Of a stretch of 32,747 nt of DNA, positions 6,562 to 13,674 are shown in pieces. Both the position numbers and the translations under genes were made by a program. Under the pieces are notes generated by a model. That model ran no database searches, had not been told where the DNA came from, and saw nothing but the letters and a program-made list of their open reading frames with translations. Position 1 is the first letter of the stretch, and each line of letters opens with the position of its first letter. Source of the DNA: an uncultured bacterium (GTDB lineage: Bacteria > Cyanobacteriota > Vampirovibrionia > Gastranaerophilales > Gastranaerophilaceae); NCBI GenBank assembly GCA_902794035.1, contig CADBFN010000021.1, forward strand, positions 1 through 32,747, given 5' to 3'.

Positions 6562-8565
6562 TTATCCTTCTGTAATATCCCAAAGCTCTAATATATCATC
6601 AGGTATGTTATCTAAAAATCTTGATGGTTTTGATAAAACCATGTTCATAGAATAATCATACATATCTACAGGGTATGTTATATATAAATTGTTTTTTGCT
6701 CTTGTTGTTGCAACATACATTAATCTTAGTTCTTCGTCCATTTCTTCTTCAGAATTAAACGAGTAAGCACTCGGAAACCTTCCATCAACTGCACCGATAA
6801 TAAATACACTATCCCATTCAAGACCTTTTGCACTGTGTATTGTAGAAATTGTTAAAGCTTCGTCATCAATGTTATTTTTATACATCCCTTCAACACTGGC
6901 ATCAGGCGGTTCAAGTGCCATATCACTTATAAAATCTTCAAGATTAGAATATTGTGTTGCAAGATATTGTAAATGATCCAAATCTTTTTCACGTTTGTTA
7001 AAATCATCATATTTATCTTTTAAAATCGGGCGATAATATCTTATGATTTCTTCTACAATTTCAGCAGGTTTTTTAGTTGCAATTTGAGAACGTTCTTTAC
7101 TAAGAACCTTTATCAAAGGAGAAAGGCTTGTCATTTTATTAGGTGGCAAAAGTTTTATATCAGGGTTAAGATTGCCTTTTAATACCGGCATAATATTATT
7201 AACTGCAGCATTTCCTACTCCCTTTAAAAGCAGTAAAATTCTTGTCATACTAATGACATCATCAGGATTAACCAATACTCTCAAATGGGATATAACATCT
7301 TTTATGTGTGCAGTTTCCATAAATTTTGGGCCGCCAAATTTGCGGTAAGGAATGGCACGTTTTGAAAGTTCTATTTCCAGAGAATAAGACATTCTTGCGT
7401 TTCTTGCAAGAACGCAAATATCTGATAAATCTATTCCTTCATCAAGCAGTTCAAGAATTCTCTGACATATAAAATCAGCTTCCATTTGTGTATTTTTAGC
7501 ACAAATTAATGCCGGCATTACCGGGGATTCAATTTGAGAAAACAGTTTTTTGTCATATTTTTCTTTTGCTTTTCCGATAATTGTATTTGTTAGTTTAAGT
7601 ATATTCTGAGTGCTGCGGTAATTTTGTTCAAGTTTGATAATTTTAGTATCTTTGAATAGTTTTGGAAAATCGAAAATATTTTTATAGTTAGCTCCTCTGA
7701 AAGAATAAATACTTTGTGCATCATCTCCGACAGCCATGATGTTTCCGTGAACAGATGCTAACAGCTTAATGATATCAGCCTGCAAAGTATTAGTGTCCTG
7801 ATATTCATCTACCATTATGTACTTATATTCTGCGGATATTTTTTTTCTTAAAGCTTCATTATTTTCAAGTAAAATTTTCAAATATACAAGCAAATCATCA
7901 TAATCAAGAATAGAATTTTCTCTTTTATAAGCAACATAGTTTTTATGAACTTCTATAATTTTATCAGTACAATGTTCAAATTGGGGAAATTCATTTTCAA
8001 TAATTTCTTTGACAGGAATAACTTTGTTTACGCTTTTTGAATACATATCAAGAAGGGTTGATTTTTTGGGAAATCTTTTTTCTTTTTTAGTAAACATTTG
8101 TCCGACAATGTGATTTATAACATCTTCGCAATCGCTTCTGTCCATAATTGTAAAATTATTTTTCAATTTAAGGGCGGAAGCATATTTTCTTAAAATGATA
8201 TTTGCAAAAGAATGAAACGTTCCTCCTGCTACTTTTTCACATCTTTCATCGAGAACCAAAGATGCACGTGATAACATTTCGTGAGCGGCTTTTTTTGTAA
8301 AAGTCAGTAAAAGGATATTTTCAGGCGGAGTTCCGTCTTCAATCAATCTTGCTACACGATAAGTTAAAGTCTTGGTTTTACCTGAACCTGCACCTGCAAT
8401 TACTAATAGAGCTCCATCATTTGCCATAACTGCTTCAAGTTGTTTTTCATTCAAATCCTGTTCATAATTTACTTTATAATTTTTGCCAACTGCATCACGT
8501 TTTTTCAACACATATTTTTTATGTGCAGGTTTAATCTCTGTTGTAACTGTCAGATCTTTAGACAT
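6562..8565 (-). CDS. UvrD/PcrA-like superfamily 1A DNA helicase
   Basis: An ATP-dependent 3'-5' DNA helicase of the UvrD/Rep/PcrA type, acting in repair or replication restart. Motifs in order are the Q-like region LNEKQLEAV, Walker A GAGSGKT (58-64), Ia TFTKKAAHEM, II DEYQDT, III VGDDAQSIYSFRGA, IV LEQNYRST, V TIHSAKGLEWDSVFIIG and VI LRLMYVATTRAKNNLYI. At 667 aa it is shorter than PcrA/UvrD (~720). It ends soon after motif VI, so the C-terminal Tudor-like tail that contacts RNA polymerase seems to be missing. The start chosen is the ATG with GAGGGGA just upstream; a TTG four codons earlier is less likely. It has its own promoter (TTGAAA-18-TATAAT). Confidence 0.93.
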   Translation of the reverse strand: MSKDLTVTTEIKPAHKKYVLKKRDAVGKNYKVNYEQDLNEKQLEAVMANDGALLVIAGAGSGKTKTLTYRVARLIEDGTPPENILLLTFTKKAAHEMLSRASLVLDERCEKVAGGTFHSFANIILRKYASALKLKNNFTIMDRSDCEDVINHIVGQMFTKKEKRFPKKSTLLDMYSKSVNKVIPVKEIIENEFPQFEHCTDKIIEVHKNYVAYKRENSILDYDDLLVYLKILLENNEALRKKISAEYKYIMVDEYQDTNTLQADIIKLLASVHGNIMAVGDDAQSIYSFRGANYKNIFDFPKLFKDTKIIKLEQNYRSTQNILKLTNTIIGKAKEKYDKKLFSQIESPVMPALICAKNTQMEADFICQRILELLDEGIDLSDICVLARNARMSYSLEIELSKRAIPYRKFGGPKFMETAHIKDVISHLRVLVNPDDVISMTRILLLLKGVGNAAVNNIMPVLKGNLNPDIKLLPPNKMTSLSPLIKVLSKERSQIATKKPAEIVEEIIRYYRPILKDKYDDFNKREKDLDHLQYLATQYSNLEDFISDMALEPPDASVEGMYKNNIDDEALTISTIHSAKGLEWDSVFIIGAVDGRFPSAYSFNSEEEMDEELRLMYVATTRAKNNLYITYPVDMYDYSMNMVLSKPSRFLDNIPDDILELWDITEG

Positions 8566-8584
8566 TATTCCCCTCAATAGCTTT

Positions 8585-8614
8585 ATTATAGTTTAATTTA
8601 TTTGAGATTTTCAA
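8585..8614 (-). promoter_or_regulatory. promoter of the UvrD-like gene
   Basis: Read on the minus strand, TTGAAA and TATAAT are separated by 18 bases. The leader is about 15-20 bases and holds the GAGGGGA site. Confidence 0.55.
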
Positions 8615-8678
8615 TATTATAATGTAAATTTTTAATAAGTGATGTTATTTTTACACTTATATTTTTTATAAAAACGTA

Positions 8679-8684
8679 CATAAT
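8679..8684 (+). promoter_or_regulatory. -10 element, leaderless start of the first metzincin
   Basis: CATAAT ends 6 bases before the ATG at 8691, and no Shine-Dalgarno sequence precedes the ATG. The spacing matches that seen at rsgA and aroK. Confidence 0.35.
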
Positions 8685-8690
8685 ATTAAT

Positions 8691-9284
8691 ATGAAAAAGA
8701 TTATTTCGGTTATTTTTGTTTTTTTATTATTAGTTGCATTTAATGTTTTTAATGATTGTAGTGCAACAGTTACACGAAAAACTGTATTAACGGCTCCGGT
8801 TTTGGTGACAAGACAGGGAATAAAAGTTTATATACCTAAAAAAGATATGCTTTCTACGACTATGCAGCATGCATTTATGGATTGGCAAAAGCACACGAGT
8901 AATAATTTTACTTTTGAATTTGTGGGGACAAAAAGTACTGCAAATATGGAAGTAATATTTGTTGAATCCGGAATATCTGGTATTTGCCGTAATGGAGATG
9001 CGTTAGGTTGTACAACTTATCATAGGGCAAGAACAGTATATGGTAATCAGAAAATTTTAGGTGCTAAGATATACATTTCGATGTTAGATAATAATAATAA
9101 ACCTATGACAAAAAATCAGGTTTATACAATAATGCTGCATGAAATCGGGCATGCATTGGGTTTGGGGCATTCAAACGATAAAAACAGTCTTATGTATGCC
9201 GGTACAAACCATGAAATGGCTGAAGTGCAGGAAATTCAGCCTGAAGATATTAAGCAATTATATAATCTATACGGTATTAATTAG
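8691..9284 (+). CDS. secreted metzincin (matrixin-like) zinc metalloprotease
   Basis: A 197-aa exported protease of the M10/matrixin-like group. Residues 1-25 are a signal peptide (MKK, long hydrophobic core, then Cys/Ser/Ala). The zinc site is HEIGHALGLGH at 150-160, the full HExxHxxGxxH pattern. The Met-turn is SLMYA with M168. The domain is a minimal catalytic unit without prodomain or hemopexin repeats. It converges on, and overlaps by 8 bases with, a second metzincin whose N-terminal halves are alignable (KVYIPK and KVYIPQ, then a W-Q motif and FEFV). The two are therefore paralogues in inverted orientation. The substrate is unknown; cell-wall or host-protein degradation is possible. Confidence 0.88.
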   Translation: MKKIISVIFVFLLLVAFNVFNDCSATVTRKTVLTAPVLVTRQGIKVYIPKKDMLSTTMQHAFMDWQKHTSNNFTFEFVGTKSTANMEVIFVESGISGICRNGDALGCTTYHRARTVYGNQKILGAKIYISMLDNNNKPMTKNQVYTIMLHEIGHALGLGHSNDKNSLMYAGTNHEMAEVQEIQPEDIKQLYNLYGIN

Positions 9285-9831
9285 CAGGAACAAACGTAGT
9301 ATTTTTATCAATAATGTGCCAGCCATTTAAATAATATAATCTTAAAATATCCGTATTTACGATGTCTTGTGCTTCTGTAACAGGAGTACTCATAATTCCT
9401 ATTTTACGCTTTGTATCTTTGAGTCCGAGTGCGTGTCCTATTTCGTGAAGCATAACTGTATAAATCAAATTTCTGGAATTGTTTAAAGAATCAGGAGCAA
9501 TGACAATTTCAGCTTTTGTAATAGCTCCGCCTTTTACAGTCAAAGAATAAGAGCCGATATCTCCGTCTGAACCATCCGTTTTGTCGGCAAATTCAACTTC
9601 AATATCTGCAGGAGTATCTGAAACAAATTCAAATTGCAATCTTCCATTACATTTGCTTTGCCATTTTTGAAAAGCTCTTTGCATCATTCCTGCATAATCA
9701 TCCTGAGGTATATATACTTTAATTACAGGTTTTTGCCAATTAGGACCATATCTCCCGACAGCTAAAGTTTCAGGATTTACAAAAAATATTGTAAAAAGAA
9801 TTGAAATTAAAAATATAATAATTTTTTTCAT
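9277..9831 (-). CDS. secreted metzincin-like protease with HExxHxxGxxD site
   Basis: A 184-aa exported protein with signal peptide MKKIIIFLISILF... at residues 1-24. The zinc motif is HEIGHALGLKD (129-139). The third ligand is Asp instead of His, as in snapalysin (M7) proteases, and a Met-turn (IGIMST, M147) follows. The start at 9831 was chosen because AAAGAGG precedes it and it begins the signal peptide. A longer frame upstream adds 27 residues that look non-coding. The promoter TTGCTT-17-TATAAT lies just upstream. The two metzincin genes face each other and their stop codons overlap by 8 bases. Whether the Asp variant is active is not known from sequence; Asp can ligate zinc. Confidence 0.85.
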   Translation of the reverse strand: MKKIIIFLISILFTIFFVNPETLAVGRYGPNWQKPVIKVYIPQDDYAGMMQRAFQKWQSKCNGRLQFEFVSDTPADIEVEFADKTDGSDGDIGSYSLTVKGGAITKAEIVIAPDSLNNSRNLIYTVMLHEIGHALGLKDTKRKIGIMSTPVTEAQDIVNTDILRLYYLNGWHIIDKNTTFVPAN

Positions 9832-9850
9832 AAAATATACCTCTTTATAT

Positions 9851-9879
9851 ATTATAAATAATCGTTCTACAAAAAGCAA
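9851..9879 (-). promoter_or_regulatory. promoter of the second metzincin
   Basis: On the minus strand TTGCTT and TATAAT stand 17 bases apart, about 20 bases upstream of the start. Confidence 0.6.
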
Positions 9880-9889
9880 TAAATATTTG

Positions 9890-9917
9890 TTGAACAAAAT
9901 ATTTTTTGACATATAAT
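9890..9917 (+). promoter_or_regulatory. promoter of tRNA-Glu
   Basis: TTGAAC and a perfect TATAAT are 16 bases apart. The start would fall ~6 bases before the mature tRNA 5' end. It is divergent from the metzincin promoter. Confidence 0.6.
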
Positions 9918-9929
9918 TTAAATATCCAT

Positions 9930-10004
9930 AGCGGTATCGTCTAGTGGTCAGGACGGCAGATTCTCATTCTGCAAACACGGGTTCAATTCCCGTTACCGCC
10001 GCCA
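9930..10004 (+). tRNA. tRNA-Glu (anticodon CTC)
   Basis: A full cloverleaf: D stem GTCT/GGAC, anticodon stem GCAGA/TCTGC with loop TTCTCAT (anticodon CTC), T arm ACGGG-TTCAATT-CCCGT, acceptor strand TACCGCC, discriminator G and an encoded CCA. The other acceptor strand reads AGCGGTA, so position 1 is A opposite C72, a mismatch at the terminal pair. The CTC anticodon reads GAG, so a TTC isoacceptor should exist elsewhere. Confidence 0.93.
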
Positions 10005-10010
10005 ATAAGA

Positions 10011-10035
10011 AAGACACGTTTATCGTGTCTTTTTT
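10011..10035 (+). terminator. intrinsic terminator after tRNA-Glu
   Basis: AAGACACG and CGTGTCTT form a perfect 8-bp stem with a 5-base loop, running into a T tract. Confidence 0.85.
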
Positions 10036-10061
10036 ATTGGCAGAAATAATCGTTGTAAGTT

Positions 10062-10200
10062 GAGAACCCGTACAAGCCGTCAGGCTTGTGTATAGGGTTC
10101 AGCGTAATCCGAGCAGAGGCTGTAGTTGTCGGCGAAATAGTCAAGCGGTCGGCTAGACAAATGAGCCGACACGGAAGCCGTCCCATGCGAGGATTACAAG
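10062..10200. other. GC-rich, strongly palindromic element (candidate structured RNA or repeat)
   Basis: GC content is visibly higher than in the surroundings. GAACCC (10064) pairs with GGGTTC (10095), enclosing ACAAGCC/GGCTTGT around a GTCA loop. GTAATCC (10104) pairs with GGATTAC (10191), enclosing GTCGGCT/AGCCGAC (10148 and 10164). It matches no RNA family I recognise: no tmRNA, SRP, 6S or RNase P signatures. Two of its motifs, GCCGTCAGGC and AGACAAATGAGCC, recur in the same order in the repeat block near 32549-32594. It could therefore be a repeat rather than a gene. A 60-codon open frame across it looks like non-coding chance. Confidence 0.4.
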
Positions 10201-10243
10201 ACAATTCCCGTCTTATATGTTGTTTATTGCGAGCGACTCAAGA

Positions 10244-10273
10244 CAATTTTCGTTTCCGCCGAGAATAAAAAAG
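10244..10273 (+). repeat. degenerate echo of the tRNA-Glu 3' end
   Basis: These 30 bases match 9984-10013 (T loop, acceptor and first flanking bases of tRNA-Glu) at 24 positions. A shorter exact match, CAATTCCCGT, lies at 10202-10211. Direct repeats of a tRNA 3' end are what integration of a mobile element leaves, although only ~240 bases lie between. Confidence 0.4.
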
Positions 10274-10295
10274 CCTGTGACGTAAGTCAAGGCTT
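10264..10295 (-). terminator. intrinsic terminator of the cupin gene
   Basis: AAGCCT-TGAC ... GTCA-AGGCTT forms a stem of ~10 bp with a GTAA loop. On the minus strand it runs into TTTTTTATT. It lies ~75 bases after the cupin stop codon. Confidence 0.7.
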
Positions 10296-10370
10296 TATAT
10301 ATTGATCTTTAAACAATCACACTATTTCTAAGATGGATTGTTGTGTAATGCTTATTAAAATATTTTTTCA

Positions 10371-10784
10371 TTATTTATTTACAGATAATGGAGTTCCGAT
10401 TTCTCCGATATAAAAAACAACAAGTTCAACCGGTTCATTACCTGTATTTTTACCATAATGATATTTCCCAACTAATTCAGGCAAAACTTCTCCTTCATGA
10501 AGTGTTATTTCTTTATTGTCGTCTGTTATAACTGTTAAAATACCTTTTTTTACATATGCAATATTTACTAAATCATGTTTGTGCATAGGTAATTCTTCAT
10601 TAACATTGATAACAATTTTTAATACCGTAACTTCAGGTTTTTTAATTTTTAATTTTTTATATTCTGCGTTATCCCAGGTTGAAGTTGTTTTTAATAATAC
10701 ATCTTTTTGTGCGGAATACGATACATTTGCTGTGCATAAAATCATTGCAAAAAGTAAAACTACCAATTTTATTACTTTATTCAT
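10371..10784 (-). CDS. secreted cupin-domain protein
   Basis: A 137-aa protein with a Sec signal peptide (residues 1-25, ending VSYSA) and a single small cupin_2 barrel. The metal-site region ELPMHKHDLVNIAYVKKG matches cupin motif 1 with a reduced set of ligands (HxH, no obvious Glu at the usual place). Motif 2 is around HYGKNTGNEPVELVVF. Such exported cupins are often metal- or ligand-binding and their function is unknown. AAGGAG precedes the ATG at good spacing. The gene stands alone, with its own terminator. Confidence 0.85.
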   Translation of the reverse strand: MNKVIKLVVLLFAMILCTANVSYSAQKDVLLKTTSTWDNAEYKKLKIKKPEVTVLKIVINVNEELPMHKHDLVNIAYVKKGILTVITDDNKEITLHEGEVLPELVGKYHYGKNTGNEPVELVVFYIGEIGTPLSVNK

Positions 10785-10908
10785 ACTGTTACTCCTTAAA
10801 ATTCAGATATAAACCTCAAAATTATGATATAACAAATATTTACTAAAAAACAATACTTAAAAGTAATAAATAATATTATATAAATTTGTTATTTGCTATT
10901 TAACTCTG

Positions 10909-10917
10909 TGTTATAAT
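10909..10917 (+). promoter_or_regulatory. extended -10 promoter of preA
   Basis: TG-T-TATAAT forms an extended -10 element. No convincing -35 lies at the correct distance. The leader would be ~65 bases. Confidence 0.5.
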
Positions 10918-10988
10918 GTCATAATCATTTACAAACATTTTATGTAAATCAAAAAAAGGTTATATTTAATAAATTAAGGAATTAATAT

Positions 10989-12170
10989 ATGGCAACATTA
11001 AAAACATCAATACTGGGAATAGAATTTGAAAACCCGTTTTTGTTGGCATCCGCACCTCCTACCGCATCAATAGAAAGTATAGATAAAGCCTTTGAAATGG
11101 GTTGGGGCGGTGCTGTTCTAAAAACCATAACTCCTGATGATTTGGAAATGATTGAAGCAAGTCCTCGCTATGCAACAATAAAAGAAAATGGCAAAGTTAT
11201 TTGCCTTCAAAATATAGAACTGTTAAGCCATGAAACAATTCAGTATTGGGTTGATGGTATTAAATATCTTAAAAAGAAACATCCGACAAAAGTTATCATA
11301 GCAAGTATTATGGCACCTGTTGTGCGTCAGCAATGGCAAAATATAGTTAAAAGGTTAAATGAATCCCCAATTGATGCTTATGAACTTAATTTTTCCTGTC
11401 CGCATGGAATGCCTGAAAGAAACATAGGTATGGCTATAGGAACAAATACTGATATATCAATTCTTATAACATCGTGGGTCAAATCTGTTGCAACAAAACC
11501 AGTTTTTGTAAAACTAACCCCAAATGTGACAGATATAACGTGGATAGCTCAGGCGATAGAAAGTGCGGAAGCAGACGGATTTGCCGCAATTAATACCGTA
11601 CAAAGCTTTTTGGGAATAAATTTAGATACTTTAGAGCCTGTTTTAAATATTGACGGGCATTCAACTTATGGCGGATTATCAGGAGAAGCCGTTAAGCCAA
11701 TTGGATTTAGGTGTGTAGCACAGTTAAGGCAGAATTCGGATTTACCGATACTCGGTATGGGCGGAATTTCAAATTGGCAGGATGCAGCACAATATATTGC
11801 TCTCGGTGCTGATGCCGTTCAGATTTGTACCGAAGTAATGCTAAACGGATACGGAATTATTAACGGATTAAAATCAGGATTGCTAAACTATCTTGAATCA
11901 AAAGGTTTTGATAGTATATCAGAATTGAAAAATATTGCTATTGAAAAAATTACATCACATGAAGGCTTAAATAAAAAATCACATCTTTATCCGTCAATAG
12001 ATAAAAATAAATGTGTAAAATGCGGAAAATGTGCAAGAATTTGTTCAGAATCCGAATACCACGCATTGAGTCTTGAAAAAGAATGTATGAAACTGAACAA
12101 AGAATTATGCGCGGGATGTTCATTATGCAGTCATGTATGCCCTAAAGAAGCTATAAAAATGTGTTGTTAA
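10989..12170 (+). CDS. preA: NAD-dependent dihydropyrimidine dehydrogenase subunit PreA
   Basis: PreA is the FMN, pyrimidine-reducing subunit of the bacterial dihydropyrimidine dehydrogenase PreTA, which interconverts uracil or thymine and the dihydro form. A TIM-barrel DHOD-like domain spans about residues 1-310, with NFSCPHGMPERNIGMAIG (active-site Cys region) and GMGGISNWQDAAQYIALGADAVQ for FMN phosphate binding. A C-terminal 2[4Fe-4S] ferredoxin domain has cysteines 342, 345, 348, 352 and 374, 377, 380, 384. The 393-aa length is close to known PreA (~410). The usual partner PreT is not next to it. AAGGAA lies upstream of the ATG. No terminator is evident after it. A different DHOD-like specificity cannot be excluded. 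Confidence 0.88.
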   Translation: MATLKTSILGIEFENPFLLASAPPTASIESIDKAFEMGWGGAVLKTITPDDLEMIEASPRYATIKENGKVICLQNIELLSHETIQYWVDGIKYLKKKHPTKVIIASIMAPVVRQQWQNIVKRLNESPIDAYELNFSCPHGMPERNIGMAIGTNTDISILITSWVKSVATKPVFVKLTPNVTDITWIAQAIESAEADGFAAINTVQSFLGINLDTLEPVLNIDGHSTYGGLSGEAVKPIGFRCVAQLRQNSDLPILGMGGISNWQDAAQYIALGADAVQICTEVMLNGYGIINGLKSGLLNYLESKGFDSISELKNIAIEKITSHEGLNKKSHLYPSIDKNKCVKCGKCARICSESEYHALSLEKECMKLNKELCAGCSLCSHVCPKEAIKMCC

Positions 12171-12190
12171 ATCATATTTTTATAATATTA

Positions 12191-12330
12191 ACTTCTGGCT
12201 AAATATGTCAGCAGGTAGGGTAGACTTCAGGCTACCGAATATCTTAAATTGGTTGACTAAAGCATGTAGGGTTCATTTATACGCACCAAAATAAGCTATT
12301 TTAACATCAGACAAAAATATACCTGATTTA
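12191..12330. repeat. cluster of dispersed short repeats after preA
   Basis: Three recurring words are packed here. ACTTCTGGCTAAATATGTCA resembles 13183-13202. GTAGGGTAGACTTCAGGCTACC resembles 12947-12968. ATGTAGGGTTCATTTATACG followed by CACCAAA (from 12264) recurs at the right end of the window and at 557. I see no gene in this gap. Confidence 0.5.
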
Positions 12331-12394
12331 CCTATAGTATTATTTAAATCAAACTCTTAGAATAAAAACGGTTAGATAAAAAAAGGATAATGCT

Positions 12395-12634
12395 ATGATA
12401 AATTTTGTTGTTAAATTTGGTAGAGTAGTTGTTGATATTATGGCTATAGTAACTATTATCGGTTTAATAATTTCAACAATAAAAGTAATTGCAGCACAAG
12501 GTTTGTGGGCAGGTCTTGGTGTATTATGGGCAGGACTTGTAAGTTTTGTTTTTGTGTTCATCTTAATTTATTTAGTGATGTCGATTAATGAAAAATTGTC
12601 GAACTGTTATGACGATAACAAAGGTAAGTACTAA
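12395..12634 (+). CDS. small two-helix membrane protein
   Basis: A 79-aa protein with two strong hydrophobic segments, about residues 10-30 and 40-63, and a short charged C-terminal tail (EKLSNCYDDNKGKY). It has a weak ribosome-binding site (AAGGA) 8 bases before the ATG. It is followed after 20 bases by a secreted Asn-rich protein on the same strand, so the two are probably one operon. I recognise no family. Small membrane proteins of this size may act as scaffold, regulator or holin-like factor, but nothing here decides. Confidence 0.65.
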   Translation: MINFVVKFGRVVVDIMAIVTIIGLIISTIKVIAAQGLWAGLGVLWAGLVSFVFVFILIYLVMSINEKLSNCYDDNKGKY

Positions 12635-12654
12635 ACATCTTTAAAAGAGGTTAT

Positions 12655-12933
12655 ATGTTAAAGAAAATATTTATATTATCAGGTATTTTGATGCTGTTAT
12701 TACAAGGACCGTTGTTTGCGGCAGAGCGAAACTATATAACCGCGGATTCAAATTCTGGTAATATTTTGAACCGAATTTTTGGCGGTAATAATCGAAGATA
12801 TTATAATAATAACAAGAACAGAAATTATAATTACGATAATTACGATAACGATTATAACCGCAATGATAGCAGACGATATAATAACAATAATAACACCCGA
12901 TCTAAAAATCGTCGCAGAAATAATAACAGATAA
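12655..12933 (+). CDS. secreted Asn/Arg/Tyr-rich low-complexity protein
   Basis: A 92-aa protein with a signal peptide (MLKKIFILSGILMLLLQGPLFAA) and a mature part that is almost entirely Asn, Tyr, Arg and Asp from residue ~44 on (NNRRYYNNNKNRNYNYDN and similar). The tail is strongly basic (RSKNRRRNNNR). The composition suggests an intrinsically disordered exported polymer-binding or matrix protein. AAAGAGG precedes the ATG closely. The repetitive codons (AAT, AAC, TAT) create a long open frame in another register that should be ignored. Function unknown. Confidence 0.65.
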   Translation: MLKKIFILSGILMLLLQGPLFAAERNYITADSNSGNILNRIFGGNNRRYYNNNKNRNYNYDNYDNDYNRNDSRRYNNNNNTRSKNRRRNNNR

Positions 12934-12943
12934 TACGCGAAAG

Positions 12944-13202
12944 TATGTAGGGAAGACTTCAGTCTATCAAATAATTGCATTTGTTGGGTTTTACCCAACC
13001 TACTGACTTCAAAGATGACAATTCTTTGGAGTTTAATTTTTATTTTGAACTCCATTGGAATTTTAACCATTTCGGGAATAGTAACTGGTATATTGAAAGA
13101 ATGTAAAATTTGAACTCTAATAAAACACCTTTTAAACGGCATTTAAACGCCATTTAAATTTTTGCGACATTTTTCAAAAACTTCAGACTAAATATGTCAA
13201 AC
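12944..13202. repeat. intergenic block of dispersed repeats
   Basis: GTAGGGAAGACTTCAGTCTA at 12947 repeats the word at 12212. TTGTTGGGTTTTACCCAACC with TAC following (12981-13003) is an inverted copy of 23443-23465. ACTTCAGACTAAATATGTCA (13183-13202) repeats 12192. The stretch 13020-13290 otherwise shows no gene or clear signal. Confidence 0.5.
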
Positions 13203-13293
13203 TCGGTGCACTTTATGTCAAAATCCCTAACACACTGTAACAGAATTTTTGCATAAAAATATATTACTCGAACTCTCTAAAATGCAAACAGAG

Positions 13294-13323
13294 CAACAAA
13301 AAAGACCGCTCAAGCGGTCTTTT
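13294..13323 (-). terminator. intrinsic terminator of tRNA-Ala
   Basis: AAAGACCGCT and AGCGGTCTTT form a long GC-rich stem. On the minus strand it is followed by TTTTTTGTT, directly after the tRNA 3' end. Confidence 0.85.
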
Positions 13324-13331
13324 GTTTTAAA

Positions 13332-13407
13332 TGGTGGAGGATAGGGGACTCGAACTCCTGACCCTCTGCGTGCAAAGCAGATGCTCTACCAACTGAGCTA
13401 ATCCCCC
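13332..13407 (-). tRNA. tRNA-Ala (anticodon TGC)
   Basis: A canonical cloverleaf: acceptor GGGGGAT/ATCCTCC, D arm GCTC-AGTTGGTA-GAGC, anticodon loop TTTGCAC (TGC), T arm with GTTCGAG, discriminator A and an encoded CCA. Confidence 0.97.
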
Positions 13408-13453
13408 AAGCTTTCTTGGGACTTCGGATTCTTACGAACCCTCCGTAATCTCT

Positions 13454-13481
13454 ATTCTACATGAAAATTTTTTTTTGTAAA
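13454..13481 (-). promoter_or_regulatory. promoter of tRNA-Ala
   Basis: On the minus strand TTTACA and TAGAAT are 16 bases apart, separated by an A/T tract. This implies a ~40-base 5' leader. Confidence 0.5.
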
Positions 13482-13529
13482 GTGTTTTTTTTAATTTAAT
13501 TTAGAAAATTTTATTATTATGTAAATTAA

Positions 13530-13667
13530 TGTCCATTTTATAACAAGAAATATTCTAAACTTACAAAACAAGCTGAAATACAAACAGCTGTGGATAAATT
13601 GCAAAAAGACCAAAATGACTTGAGCAAGCAAATGAGCGATTTAATTGAAGCTACAAAAAAACAGTAA
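13530..13667 (+). pseudogene. possible 3' remnant of a coiled-coil gene
   Basis: A 45-codon open stretch without an ATG near its beginning encodes a heptad-like, Lys/Gln-rich helix (KLTKQAEIQTAVDKLQKDQ...), ending TKKQ-stop. It is preceded immediately by a stop codon. The composition is coding-like, unlike the surrounding AT-rich spacer. It may be the decayed end of a deleted gene. It could equally be a small gene using an odd start (GTG at 13587). Confidence 0.3.
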
Positions 13668-13674
13668 TTTTAAA

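Noticed and set aside
9832-9912. N-terminal extension of the second metzincin by 27 residues
   Set aside because: The internal ATG has AAAGAGG upstream and begins a clean signal peptide, and the extension covers the promoter.
10086-10268. 60-codon open frame through the GC-rich element beside tRNA-Glu
   Set aside because: No ribosome-binding site, odd composition, and the DNA is explained by palindromic stems. Not a credible protein.
10516-10812. 98-codon plus-strand frame over the cupin gene
   Set aside because: Antisense to a gene with signal peptide, ribosome-binding site and terminator.
12779-13006. Ile/Thr-rich frame overlapping the Asn-rich secreted protein
   Set aside because: It is the frame-shifted reading of AAT/AAC-rich codons, and the other frame has a signal peptide and ribosome-binding site.
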